Positions 44,430-53,014 of a stretch of 64,000 nt of DNA are shown in pieces. Location: positions 248,001-312,000 of the forward strand of contig NZ_JACHLC010000001.1 of assembly GCF_014207845.1 (NCBI RefSeq), written 5' to 3'. Each line of letters starts with the position of its first letter. Within the stretch, counting starts at the first letter, position 1. The notes beneath the pieces were generated by a model. That model had not been told where the DNA came from. It saw nothing but the letters and a program-made list of their open reading frames with translations, and searched no databases. A program made the translations under genes and the position numbers. The stretch comes from Chryseobacterium shigense (GTDB taxonomy: Bacteria; Bacteroidota; Bacteroidia; Flavobacteriales; Weeksellaceae).

Positions 44430-45791
44430 ATGGATAGCAAATTACAGGCACAAGAAAGCCAACAGCAGGGTCAGCAGCAACACTCAGGGCAGCCGAAAGG
44501 TAACCCGCTTGCAGAGCTTAATAAAATGGGAGGTTTTGGCTTTGTTGAATCCGTTGTAGACGGTATCGCCAATATGAACCCAACAAGAAAAGCAAGGAAA
44601 GAAATTTTCCTGACTGATAATAATAAATCTGACGAAAGAAAAGAACTCCTTCAAAAAATAAACCTTTGGGTAAGTCTTTTGGAAGGAAACGAATCTGCAG
44701 ATAAAATGGCAGATACATGCAAAACCAAAGCACAGGCTGCCGATCAGAATTTAAAAACCAATCTAAAAAATACACTTGACTCAGTACGTTTACTGGAAAC
44801 CAACTACAGAACTGTAGCCCAATTCTATAAAAATACGGAACTGGACAAAGTGGATAACGTAAGCATCGTTAATGCAAGCCTTGAACAGGTTTCGGATCTG
44901 GATAACCCATTATTCATCGATGCTATTTCCGAGGAATTCAAAAATTATTATGACCGTTTAGATCTTAGAGATAACTATTCCATCCTGGCAATACCCGGAT
45001 ATTTAGGCTCAAACAAAGTCATTGAAAAATGGGCTAAGATCTGTAACGAGAACAAAGTAATGATGGTTACCGACTTCGCTAACCTTGATAAGCCGGATGA
45101 CGTTGTAGATTTATTCCATTCCGCAAACCTTACCGGAGGAGAGCTGCATAGAAGTAATGTTATTATGACATGTAACTGGCTTGTAGGCAGAGGAAAAGCT
45201 GAAGAAGTAGGAGAAGAGGAAAACGTAGAACTTCCGCCTTCCACTTCACTGGCAGGAAAAATCCACAAAACTTTAATGTCCCAGGTAGCAGCAGGTAAAA
45301 AGCACGGGAACATCAACGAAGTGGACGCAGTAAAATTCGAACTGAAGAAAAGCGAAATTTCCCAGTTGGAAAAAATGGGTCTTGTTCCGATGGTTAACGA
45401 ATACGGTAAGATCATGGCATTCTCTGCGAAAACATTGTTTACAGGAGATAACATCGGTCTTCAGACTTATTCCGTAGTACGTGTATTCGACTATGTAACC
45501 AAAGTTTTACTGGACTTCCTGAACAGAAGAGCCTTCGAAAACTGGAATGCCAAAAATGAAGACGATTTGAGAAGACAGATTGTAACCTTCCTTGACAATA
45601 TCAAAGGACCGGATAAACTGATTGAAAAATTCAAGATCGTTCGTTTCGAGCAGGACAGAGTAAATAAAGACAGAGTATGGCTTGATATCCGTATGACCCC
45701 TTATTTCCCTACAAAAAGCTTCGTTATTAAATTAGACGGGCACAAAGGAGATGACGGTAACGAATGGGATGCACAATATACTCAGGAATAA
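44430..45791 (+). CDS. tssC: T6SS contractile sheath large subunit TssC (DUF5458)
   Basis: The 453-residue protein is the Bacteroidota (T6SSiii) form of TssC. It has a Gln-rich start (QESQQQGQQQHSGQPKG), then GFGFVESVVDGIANMNP, the sheath core (YSILAIPGYLGSNKVIEKWAKIC, FANLDKPDDVVDLF) and a C-terminal handshake region (DFLNRRAFENWNAKNEDDLRRQIVTFL, WLDIRMTPYFPTKSFVIKLDGHKG). It polymerises with TssB into the sheath in the cytoplasm. Only these two structural genes are present here; a terminator follows 21 bases after the stop. Core tube, baseplate and membrane-complex genes must lie elsewhere. Confidence 0.9.
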   Translation: MDSKLQAQESQQQGQQQHSGQPKGNPLAELNKMGGFGFVESVVDGIANMNPTRKARKEIFLTDNNKSDERKELLQKINLWVSLLEGNESADKMADTCKTKAQAADQNLKTNLKNTLDSVRLLETNYRTVAQFYKNTELDKVDNVSIVNASLEQVSDLDNPLFIDAISEEFKNYYDRLDLRDNYSILAIPGYLGSNKVIEKWAKICNENKVMMVTDFANLDKPDDVVDLFHSANLTGGELHRSNVIMTCNWLVGRGKAEEVGEEENVELPPSTSLAGKIHKTLMSQVAAGKKHGNINEVDAVKFELKKSEISQLEKMGLVPMVNEYGKIMAFSAKTLFTGDNIGLQTYSVVRVFDYVTKVLLDFLNRRAFENWNAKNEDDLRRQIVTFLDNIKGPDKLIEKFKIVRFEQDRVNKDRVWLDIRMTPYFPTKSFVIKLDGHKGDDGNEWDAQYTQE

Positions 45792-45811
45792 TAAGAAACC
45801 AAATTTAAATA

Positions 45812-45843
45812 AAAAAACCGATGCATTTTTACATCGGTTTTTT
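45812..45843 (+). terminator. Intrinsic terminator of tssBC
   Basis: Stem aaaaaaccgatg / catcggtttttt with a 7-nt loop. Its presence rejects the ATG at 45821 as the start of the next gene. Confidence 0.85.
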
Positions 45844-45856
45844 ACTTCCAAATCAT

Positions 45857-46330
45857 ATGAAAATTAATGTGATCAATAAAAGATTAAGCTTTATTCTGCC
45901 CTTATTCCTGCTCATTATCTTATCAGCATGTGAAAAAAAATACCAGGCACCGGATCACTATGCTGTAGATCTTTTTAAAGACGAAAGGCAGCAGGGAACA
46001 GCCTATATCATGAATGAAGAAGAGTGTTTTGATGGCAGCGAGCTGGTTATTGCAAGTTCAGAGGTAAAGCTGGCCGACAGTTCAAAAGGAAGAGGCAAAA
46101 ACTTCTTTCTCTATAAAGTAAGATCCGGAAAAGTTCTGAAAACGATAAGAGATTCAGTGGCAGATTATCCTTTCATGTTCCTTTCCGATCAGAGGCTTAA
46201 GCTTAAAAATGATTCAGTTTACCTTTACCTCAAAAAGCTTGAAGGTTTCCGGTTCATTGCGGCAGAAAGAAATCTCAAATATCAATGGCTGAAGGCAGCT
46301 CCGGTGTATTCTGTTAAAAAGGATAAATAA
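45857..46330 (+). CDS. Lipoprotein of unknown function
   Basis: The 157-residue product starts at ATG 45857, after the tssBC terminator. The signal peptide (RLSFILPLFLLIILSAC) has a lipobox LSAC. The mature domain (APDHYAVDLFKDERQQGTAYIMNEEECFDGSELV, SGKVLKTIRDSVADYPFMF) is not a family I recognise. It is not transcribed with tssBC and nothing ties it to type VI secretion apart from position. Confidence 0.65.
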   Translation: MKINVINKRLSFILPLFLLIILSACEKKYQAPDHYAVDLFKDERQQGTAYIMNEEECFDGSELVIASSEVKLADSSKGRGKNFFLYKVRSGKVLKTIRDSVADYPFMFLSDQRLKLKNDSVYLYLKKLEGFRFIAAERNLKYQWLKAAPVYSVKKDK

Positions 46331-46397
46331 TTTTATCTTTGCATATTGTGAGTCCGGAGTCTATCAACTTTTTTAAGAATAGGTTGTAAAGAAAAAT

Positions 46398-46489
46398 ATG
46401 CTTCGACTCCGCTCAGCATGACAATCTTTAATCATACCGTTGTAAAACTGTTAGTATTAGGCTTGTCATGCTGAGCGGAGTCGAAGCAT
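46398..46489. repeat. 26-bp perfect inverted repeat (REP-like element)
   Basis: Arms 46398-46423 and 46464-46489 are exact reverse complements, 40 bases apart, GC-rich against an AT-rich background. The core is CTGAGCGGAGTCGAAGC. Related 'GAGCGGAGTCGA' elements occur in intergenic DNA of many Bacteroidota genomes. It could form a long cruciform or a hairpin in transcripts reading into mutY. Confidence 0.8.
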
Positions 46490-46540
46490 TTGAAAACCAT
46501 TCGTTGAAACTCCCGCAACCATTTTAAACAGATAATTTTT

Positions 46541-47575
46541 TTGAAAAAAGATAATAGAAGCTCAGATTTTCTCCATATAGGAAACAAACTCCTGAGCTGG
46601 TACGGAAAAAATGCAAGAGATCTGCATTTCAGACAGACAAAAGATCCCTACAAAATCTGGATCTGCGAAATTGTTTTTCAGCAGACAAGGATTAATCAGG
46701 GGCTTAATCACTATAATAATTTCATTAAAAGGTTTCCCGATGTGAAGACTTTGGCTGAGGCTGAAGAAAATGAAGTTTTGCTTTACTGGAAAGGGCTGGG
46801 ATACTATTCAAGAGCCATTAACATCCATAAGGCTTCACAACAGATTATGAATGATTATCATGGCGTTTTTCCTGTTGAGTATGAAGAGATTCTAAAATTA
46901 AAAGGAGTGGGGAAATATACGGCAGCAGCAGTTTCAAGCATCTGTTTCGGAGGCAAAATGCCGGCTGTTGACGGGAATTTTTACAGAGTTTTAAGCCGTA
47001 TTTTTGCTGACGATTTTGATATTTCAAATTCAAAAGCCTTTTCTTATTTCTCCCAGCTTGCAATGTTGGTCATGCCGGAAAATGTAGGTGATTTTAACCA
47101 GGCTATGATGGATCTTGGTTCAGAAATCTGCAAACCTAAAAATCCTCTCTGCGGCGAATGTCCTGTAAATGATGACTGCCTCGCATTCTCACGGGGAAAA
47201 ACATCAGAATATCCTGTAAAAACAAAAAAAGTGAAGACAGAAGACCTGTCGTTGAAGTATTATTTTGTGTGCAGAAACGGACAGTTTTTAATCAGACAGA
47301 GGAAAGATGATTTCATCTGGAAGAAATTGTTTGAATTCCCTACCACTATTTCCAGGGAACTTGAACCGTTTATCACAAATGTTAAAACCTTTACCCATAA
47401 GCTTACCCATAAGAATCTTACCATAGAAATTTTCAGGGTTGAAGTTGATTCAGAAGCTATTTGGAACACTTTTACAGTTAAAAACCAATACATCATTACA
47501 GACTTTGAGGCTTCTCATGATAAATCTTTTCCCAAGCCTTTGGAAAACTATATCCAAAACTCACTGAAAGACTGA
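46541..47575 (+). CDS. mutY: A/G-specific adenine glycosylase
   Basis: This 344-residue protein starts at TTG 46541; no ATG lies between the preceding stop and the conserved region. It removes adenine mispaired with 8-oxoguanine. Landmarks are WYGKNARDLHFRQTKDPYKIWICEIVFQQT (catalytic Glu), helix-hairpin-helix LKLKGVGKYTAAAV, catalytic Asp in MPAVDGNFYRVL, and [4Fe-4S] cysteines CKPKNPLCGECPVNDDC (C-x6-C-x2-C-x5-C). A C-terminal NUDIX-like domain (KYYFVCRNGQFLIRQRKD) recognises 8-oxoG. The family usually has RDLPWR where this reads RDLHFR. gldD follows 44 bases later. Confidence 0.93.
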   Translation: MKKDNRSSDFLHIGNKLLSWYGKNARDLHFRQTKDPYKIWICEIVFQQTRINQGLNHYNNFIKRFPDVKTLAEAEENEVLLYWKGLGYYSRAINIHKASQQIMNDYHGVFPVEYEEILKLKGVGKYTAAAVSSICFGGKMPAVDGNFYRVLSRIFADDFDISNSKAFSYFSQLAMLVMPENVGDFNQAMMDLGSEICKPKNPLCGECPVNDDCLAFSRGKTSEYPVKTKKVKTEDLSLKYYFVCRNGQFLIRQRKDDFIWKKLFEFPTTISRELEPFITNVKTFTHKLTHKNLTIEIFRVEVDSEAIWNTFTVKNQYIITDFEASHDKSFPKPLENYIQNSLKD

Positions 47576-47607
47576 AATTTGTCTCCCAAAATCTGAAATC
47601 TAATTTG

Positions 47608-47615
47608 TACTTTTG
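47608..47615 (+). promoter_or_regulatory. -7 promoter box of gldD, nearly leaderless
   Basis: TACTTTTG matches TAnnTTTG and ends 4 nt before the ATG at 47620. A matching TTG at the normal spacing is not seen. The box overlaps the alternative upstream TTG start (47605), arguing against it. Confidence 0.45.
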
Positions 47616-47619
47616 CAAA

Positions 47620-48177
47620 ATGATAAAAAACGTCATTTTTATTTTTGTATCACTGCTTTTAATTTCGTGCGGAAAAGACCATGTTCCGAAACCTTACGGG
47701 GAACTCCGCCTGGAGTATCCGCAACCGAAATATCAGAAGTTTGAGAATAACTGTGCCTATACCTTTGAATATTCAGATTTTGCATCCATTTCTGATGCTA
47801 AAAAGCCTTGCTGGTATTACATAAATTATCCGAAAATGAAAGCAAAGCTCTTTGTGACCTACTATCCGATACAGAATGATTTTGCAGATCATATCAAAGA
47901 AGCCGAAAAAATGGTCTACGAACATACCATTAAAGCGAGTTCTATAGATACCAAATCATTTGAATACCCGGACAAGAAAGTATACGGGAACTTCTATGAG
48001 CTGAAGGGGCAGAGCGCTTCCAATCTTCAATTTTACATTACAGACAGCACAAAACATTTTGTGACTGCTTATTTATACTTTAATACAAGGCCAAAACCGG
48101 ATTCTCTGGCCCCGGCAGTAAACTATATCAAAAATGATATGAAACACCTGCTGGACACTTTTGAATGGAAAAAATAA
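47620..48177 (+). CDS. gldD: Gliding motility lipoprotein GldD
   Basis: The 185-residue protein starts at ATG 47620. It has a lipoprotein signal (NVIFIFVSLLLISC), followed directly by the GldD hallmark PKPYGELRLEYPQPKYQKFENNC. Other conserved parts are PCWYYINYPKMKAKLFVTYYPI, MVYEHTIKAS, KVYGNFYELKGQSASNLQFYITDSTKHF and the terminal NDMKHLLDTFEWK. GldD is needed for gliding and is linked to the type IX secretion machinery in Flavobacteriia; non-gliding relatives keep it. It follows mutY and precedes a PfkB kinase gene. Confidence 0.9.
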   Translation: MIKNVIFIFVSLLLISCGKDHVPKPYGELRLEYPQPKYQKFENNCAYTFEYSDFASISDAKKPCWYYINYPKMKAKLFVTYYPIQNDFADHIKEAEKMVYEHTIKASSIDTKSFEYPDKKVYGNFYELKGQSASNLQFYITDSTKHFVTAYLYFNTRPKPDSLAPAVNYIKNDMKHLLDTFEWKK

Positions 48178-48204
48178 TTGACTTTAAAATACATTGAAAA
48201 ATAT

Positions 48205-49128
48205 ATGAAACTTTTAGTTGTAGGAAGCGTTGCATTTGATGCAATCGAAACGCCATTTGGTAAAACTGATAAGATTTTAGGAGGAGCAGCCACTTATATC
48301 GGTATCACTTCTTCTGTTTTAGGCGTTAAATCTGGTATTGTTTCCGTTGTTGGAGGAGATTTCCCGCAGGAGCACCTTGATATGTTCACAAACAGAGCAA
48401 TAAATATTGAAGGAATTGAGATCGTAAAAGAAGGAAAAACATTCTTCTGGTCCGGAAAGTACCACAATGATCTGAATACCAGAGATACTTTGGCTACAGA
48501 AGTGAACGTTTTAGAGAATTTTGATCCGAAAATTCCAGATTCCATGCAGGATGCGGAAATCCTTTTGCTTGGTAACCTACACCCGGGCGTTCAGTTGTCC
48601 GTACTGGAAAAAATGAATAACCGTCCTAAGCTGGTAATTCTTGATACCATGAACTTCTGGATGGATTCAGCATGGGATATTCTTATGGATATGATTGCTA
48701 AAACTGATGTGATTACCATTAATGACGAAGAAGCAAGACAGCTTTCAGGAGAATACTCTTTGGTAAAAGCAGCTAAAAAGATCCATACAATGGGTCCTAA
48801 GTATGTAATTATTAAGAAAGGAGAGCACGGAGCTTTACTTTTCCACGACAATAAAGTATTTGCTATTCCTGCACTTCCGCTGGAAGAGGTTTTCGATCCA
48901 ACCGGAGCAGGGGATACTTTTGCAGGAGGTTTTGCAGCTTACCTTGCTAAAAAAGGTAAAGTTGATTTCGAAACAATGAAATCCGCTTTAATTGTAGGTT
49001 CTGCAATGGCTTCTTTCACTGTTGAAAAATTCGGAACAGAAAGAATTGAAGAAGTAAACGAATCCGATATGTTCAACAGATTGAGACAATTCAAAGAATT
49101 AACAACATTCGATGTTGAACTGCAATAA
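48205..49128 (+). CDS. PfkB-family sugar/nucleoside kinase
   Basis: The start is ATG 48205 (MKLLVVGSVAFDAIETPFG), giving 307 residues; a TTG at 48178 touching gldD's stop is less likely. Landmarks are the substrate-side GGAATYIGITSSVLG at residues 29-43 and the ATP-site signature DPTGAGDTFAGGFAAYL (catalytic Asp in GAGDTFAGG) near residue 240. The family phosphorylates ribose, fructose or adenosine-like compounds in the cytoplasm. The specific substrate cannot be assigned. It lies 27 bases after gldD and is probably on the same transcript. Confidence 0.9.
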   Translation: MKLLVVGSVAFDAIETPFGKTDKILGGAATYIGITSSVLGVKSGIVSVVGGDFPQEHLDMFTNRAINIEGIEIVKEGKTFFWSGKYHNDLNTRDTLATEVNVLENFDPKIPDSMQDAEILLLGNLHPGVQLSVLEKMNNRPKLVILDTMNFWMDSAWDILMDMIAKTDVITINDEEARQLSGEYSLVKAAKKIHTMGPKYVIIKKGEHGALLFHDNKVFAIPALPLEEVFDPTGAGDTFAGGFAAYLAKKGKVDFETMKSALIVGSAMASFTVEKFGTERIEEVNESDMFNRLRQFKELTTFDVELQ

Positions 49129-49186
49129 ATAAGTCTTTTTAAGAAATATTTATAATAAAAAATTTAGACTGATTCGTTAAGAATTC

Positions 49187-49194
49187 TAAATTTG
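49187..49194 (+). promoter_or_regulatory. -7 promoter box of the SurA-like gene
   Basis: TAAATTTG, a perfect -7 box, 21 nt before the ATG at 49216. No TTG is seen at the usual spacing. Confidence 0.45.
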
Positions 49195-49215
49195 CAACTT
49201 GTTTAAAATAGTAAA

Positions 49216-50580
49216 ATGACAAATAAACTAAAAATCACTTTTCTTCTTGGGATTTTCATGATGATATTCTCTTCAAACATGAATGCTCAGCTAAAACCGG
49301 GAGAATTAGTGGATGGTATTGCTGCTGTTATCGGGGATGAAATTGTTTTGGAATCAGATGTAAATGAGCAGATGAACTATGCCAAACAACAGGGAGCCTC
49401 CGAAACTGATAAATGTGACTTCCTTGAAAACCTGATCAGTAACAAACTTCTTGTTTACGAAGCCAAAAAAGATACATTAATTGAAAACCGTTCTGCAGCT
49501 ATTAAAGAGCAGGCCAATGCAAAGTACCGTCAGCTGCTTTCCCAGTTTCCGGACGAAAAAACAATGCTTGCTGCCTATAAGTTCAGAAACGGGTATGAAA
49601 TGAAAAATGCTATCGAAAAGATAGATGTAGACCAATACTACGGACAGGCAAAATACCAGCGTATTACTGAAAAAGCAGACGTAACCCCTAATGAGGTTAC
49701 CGACTTCTACAACCTGTATAAAATGCAGCTTCCGGAAGTAAAAGATGAGATCTCTTTAGCACAGATTATGATCTATCCTAAACTTACAGATGCCCATAAG
49801 GAAGACCTTATCAAAAGACTGAAAAAAATAAAGGCAGACATTGCTGCTGGAGAAACTTTTGAAAGCCAGGCCAGGATCTATTCAGAAGATGAAGGATCTG
49901 CTGCGAACGGAGGACTTTATAAAAACATTTTCAAAGGGCAGATGGTAAAGCCATTTGAAGCAGCTGCACTCAACCTTCAGGAAAATGAAATTTCAGATCC
50001 TGTTGAATCTGAATTCGGATATCACATTATACAGCTGATCAAGAAATCAGGGAAAGTGTACGATGCAAGACACATTCTGTTAAAAGCTACCCCTACCGAT
50101 GATGAAATCAAAACCGCAAAAGCAAAACTAGACAGTATCAAAGGTCTTATTATTGCCGGAAAGATTACATTTAAAGATGCGGCTTTTAAATTTTCAGATG
50201 ATAAAAAAACAAAATTCAACGCGGGAATCATTTCCGGTGCAGACGGTTCTGATAAAATTGAAAGAGAAAGTATTCCGGGATCTATCACTTACGAATTAGC
50301 AGGTCTGAACAAAGGAGATATTACTTCTCCCTTTGAAGACGATGATAATAAGAGAAAAGTTATAAAGATCATTAAAATGGAAGATGTTATTCCTGCACAC
50401 CAGATCACACTGGAAACAGATTATAACAGGATCAAGCAGATGGCTCTCAATAAAAAGCGGAATGAAATGATTGAGAAATTTGTCAACTCTAAACTGCCAA
50501 CAACATTCATATCCATTGACGGACGTTACGACAGCTGTAATTTCAAAGCCAACTGGAAAAAAGAATCAATCAAAAAATAA
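49216..50580 (+). CDS. SurA-like periplasmic peptidyl-prolyl isomerase (two parvulin domains)
   Basis: This 454-residue protein has a signal peptide (LKITFLLGIFMMIFSSNMNAQ). A SurA-like N-terminal helical domain begins LVDGIAAVIGDEIVLESDVNEQ. Two parvulin (PpiC) domains follow: residues 170-275 (EISLAQIMIYPKL, FGYHIIQLIKKSG) and 275-380 (YDARHILLKATPTDDE, FKDAAFKFSDDKKT). SurA proteins chaperone unfolded outer-membrane proteins across the periplasm. It is monocistronic with a terminator 4 bases after its stop codon. Confidence 0.9.
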   Translation: MTNKLKITFLLGIFMMIFSSNMNAQLKPGELVDGIAAVIGDEIVLESDVNEQMNYAKQQGASETDKCDFLENLISNKLLVYEAKKDTLIENRSAAIKEQANAKYRQLLSQFPDEKTMLAAYKFRNGYEMKNAIEKIDVDQYYGQAKYQRITEKADVTPNEVTDFYNLYKMQLPEVKDEISLAQIMIYPKLTDAHKEDLIKRLKKIKADIAAGETFESQARIYSEDEGSAANGGLYKNIFKGQMVKPFEAAALNLQENEISDPVESEFGYHIIQLIKKSGKVYDARHILLKATPTDDEIKTAKAKLDSIKGLIIAGKITFKDAAFKFSDDKKTKFNAGIISGADGSDKIERESIPGSITYELAGLNKGDITSPFEDDDNKRKVIKIIKMEDVIPAHQITLETDYNRIKQMALNKKRNEMIEKFVNSKLPTTFISIDGRYDSCNFKANWKKESIKK

Positions 50581-50584
50581 ATAC

Positions 50585-50614
50585 AAAACCTTCAGAATTT
50601 CTGAAGGTTTTTTT
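50585..50614 (+). terminator. Intrinsic terminator of the SurA-like gene
   Basis: Perfect 12-bp stem (aaaaccttcaga / tctgaaggtttt), 3-nt loop, T run. Confidence 0.85.
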
Positions 50615-50646
50615 GTGCTGAAATTTAAGAAAACTTCTTATTTTTG
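50613..50646 (+). promoter_or_regulatory. Promoter of the gene at 50663
   Basis: TTG (50613-50615), 23 nt, TATTTTTG (50639-50646), 16 nt before the ATG. The TTG lies in the T run of the preceding terminator. Confidence 0.45.
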
Positions 50647-50662
50647 ATAGAAACGATAAAGA

Positions 50663-51160
50663 ATGGATTATCATTTTTACAGGAAAAACTTTGAAGAAGC
50701 GGCAGAAGATATTTTCTTCAGGCAGTTTGAAGATCTTGGTCTGAAATTATCCGTTGAAGAAGTTTTGCAATCCGTTGCATTGAAAATTTATAAACCTGAG
50801 TGGTCAAATGATTTTAAATCTCAATTAAACTCAAAAAGCAGAATATTTTTTTCGGTTTGGGTAAATGATAAAAGCATTAAAGAAGGAAAACTATATTATA
50901 ATATTCATGCTTTAAAACTTCGTGAGCTGAAAGGCTATAAAATTTCAAGCAGAAATTTCGCCGGAATATTCAGAAATAAATTTATTGAATATCAGAAAGA
51001 ATGGAAAAACGTAGATGTAAATTTCGGCCCGTTAACTTTAATGGAAGGCTGGATCCATTTGAATATCGAAACCATTCAAAATGATATTATTGATCTGGCC
51101 CGGAATTTTTTAAAAATAAGTCCTGTTATTGATGATACTCTGGATATATTTAAAATTTAG
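50663..51160 (+). CDS. Conserved hypothetical protein
   Basis: This 165-residue cytoplasmic protein has no signal peptide or membrane helix and no motif I recognise. The first half has FYRKNFEEAAEDIFFRQFEDLGLKLS. The second has YYNIHALKLRELKGYKISSRNFAGIFRNKF, then FGPLTLMEGWIHLNIETIQNDIIDL. Composition and a matching promoter support a real gene. It stands alone between the SurA-like isomerase and the FMN oxidoreductase. Confidence 0.65.
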   Translation: MDYHFYRKNFEEAAEDIFFRQFEDLGLKLSVEEVLQSVALKIYKPEWSNDFKSQLNSKSRIFFSVWVNDKSIKEGKLYYNIHALKLRELKGYKISSRNFAGIFRNKFIEYQKEWKNVDVNFGPLTLMEGWIHLNIETIQNDIIDLARNFLKISPVIDDTLDIFKI

Positions 51161-51231
51161 TAATCCTTTATTTAAAACGATTTTACACATTTTTTATTCA
51201 TTAAAAACAGCTGTTTTTAGTATTTTTACGC

Positions 51232-52221
51232 ATGAGCAATTTTATAGATTTCAATTCGGCAAAAAAACTTCATGACATGAAGACAGATCAAAATAGAATT
51301 ACAGAGCTTTTCAACATACAGTATCCTATTATTCAGGCCGGAATGATCTGGCATTCAGGATGGAGGCTGGCTTCGGCGGTTTCTAACTGTGGCGGATTGG
51401 GACTGATCGGGGCAGGAAGCATGTATCCTGACATCTTAAGAGAAAATATTCAGAAATGCAAGCAGGCTACAGATAAGCCTTTTGGCGTTAATGTACCGAT
51501 GTTATATCCTAACCTTGAAGAAATTATCCAGATTATACTGGAAGAAGGGGTAAAGATCGTTTTTACGTCTGCCGGAAATCCTAAAACCTATACGGAAACC
51601 CTTCAGAAAGAAGGAATAAAAGTAGCCCACGTAGTATCTTCTACCAAATTTGCGGTAAAATGTGAAGAGGCCGGAGTAGATGCTGTTGTAGCTGAAGGTT
51701 TTGAAGCTGGGGGGCACAACGGAAGAGATGAAACCACTACCTTCTGCCTGATCCCGAATGTGAAAAAGCATATTTCCAAACCATTGATTGCTGCAGGAGG
51801 AATTGCATTAGGCTCACAGATGAAAGCCGCGATGATTTTAGGTGCAGACGGCGTACAGATTGGTTCCCGTTTCGCTGCTACCGTTGAAGCAAGTGCCCAC
51901 GAAAACTGGAAAAAGAAAATTACAGAGCTGAATGAAGGAGATACCCATCTTACCTTAAAAGAACTGGCGCCTGTAAGAATGGTCAAAAACAGGTTTTTCA
52001 ATGAACTGGAAGACATTTACCTGTCAGGAAGAAATAAAGAAGCTTTGGTAGCCTCATTGGGAAGGGCAAGAGCCAAACGCGGAATGTTTGAAGGAGATAT
52101 GGAAGACGGTGAGCTGGAAATAGGTCAGGTTTCTGCTTTGATCAACGATATATTACCGGTAGAAACCGTTTTCAGTAATTTATTGAAAGAATTTAAAGAA
52201 GCAAAAGAACCGGGCTTATAG
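51232..52221 (+). CDS. Nitronate monooxygenase-type FMN oxidoreductase
   Basis: The 329-residue protein starts at ATG 51232; an internal ATG at 51277 is an alternative that fits the family's usual N-terminus. FMN-barrel landmarks are ITELFNIQYPIIQAGMIWHSGWRLASAVSN, GGLGLIGAGSMYP, VNVPMLYPN, AEGFEAGGHNG (with the family histidine), LIAAGGIALGSQMKAAMILGADGVQIGSRFAA. These enzymes oxidise nitronates or reduce other substrates such as quinones or enoyl groups. The alpha/beta hydrolase gene begins 13 bases downstream, so both are probably co-transcribed. Confidence 0.9.
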   Translation: MSNFIDFNSAKKLHDMKTDQNRITELFNIQYPIIQAGMIWHSGWRLASAVSNCGGLGLIGAGSMYPDILRENIQKCKQATDKPFGVNVPMLYPNLEEIIQIILEEGVKIVFTSAGNPKTYTETLQKEGIKVAHVVSSTKFAVKCEEAGVDAVVAEGFEAGGHNGRDETTTFCLIPNVKKHISKPLIAAGGIALGSQMKAAMILGADGVQIGSRFAATVEASAHENWKKKITELNEGDTHLTLKELAPVRMVKNRFFNELEDIYLSGRNKEALVASLGRARAKRGMFEGDMEDGELEIGQVSALINDILPVETVFSNLLKEFKEAKEPGL

Positions 52222-52234
52222 AAATCTGAATTAC

Positions 52235-53014
52235 ATGGAAGAGAGAATAATTGAAGTAAGAAATCAGAAACTTTATATAACATACAACAATACATTTGAA
52301 GGAAAGCCTGTTATCATTTTCCTCCACGATTCCCTGGGCTGTGCACAGCTTTGGAGAGATTTCCCGTTAAAATTGTCAGAAATGACGGAATGTAATGTTC
52401 TGCTGTATGACAGATTGGGATATGGAAAATCCGGGCCGATGCTTACCCACGAAAGACCGGTGAATTATATGGAACTGGAAGCCGATCTGCTGAATGATCT
52501 GTTGACCGAACTGAATATAGATAACGTTATTCTGTTCGGGCACAGTGATGGCGGAACCATTGTCCTCATCACCGCTGCCAAATATCCTGAAAAGATAAAA
52601 GCCGTAATCTGCGAAGCAGGACATATTTTTGTAGAAGATGTTACTTTAAAGGGCGTTTACGATGCCTGGGATGCCTACAAAACAACCAGCCTTCCCGAAC
52701 GGCTGGCAAAATATCATGGTGATAAGGTGGAAGTACTTTTCAGAGCCTGGACGGAAACCTGGACCCGTGAAGATTACAGAAGCTGGAATATTGAATACCT
52801 TTTAAAAGATATTCAATGCCCTTTATTTTTTATTCAGGGAGATGCTGATGAATATGGTACTCTGGATCAGGTTGAAAAAACAGTTTCTCAGGTAAGCGGC
52901 GCGGCAGAAAAATTTATCATTCAGGAAGCAGGGCACACACCGCATAAAGAGTTCCCGGAACTTGTTCTCGGTAAAGTATCGGAGTTTATTGGAAAAATAT
53001 ATAGTTCAAAATAG
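52235..53014 (+). CDS. Alpha/beta hydrolase
   Basis: This 259-residue protein is the usual length for the family. Oxyanion strand VIIFLHDSLGCAQLW replaces the common HG by HD. The nucleophile elbow GHSDGG has a serine near residue 108; the acid is probably the Asp in FIQGDADEYG; the histidine is in EAGHTPHKEFPE. Cytoplasmic, no signal peptide. Substrate unknown. It lies 13 bases after the FMN oxidoreductase and probably shares its transcript. Confidence 0.88.
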   Translation: MEERIIEVRNQKLYITYNNTFEGKPVIIFLHDSLGCAQLWRDFPLKLSEMTECNVLLYDRLGYGKSGPMLTHERPVNYMELEADLLNDLLTELNIDNVILFGHSDGGTIVLITAAKYPEKIKAVICEAGHIFVEDVTLKGVYDAWDAYKTTSLPERLAKYHGDKVEVLFRAWTETWTREDYRSWNIEYLLKDIQCPLFFIQGDADEYGTLDQVEKTVSQVSGAAEKFIIQEAGHTPHKEFPELVLGKVSEFIGKIYSSK

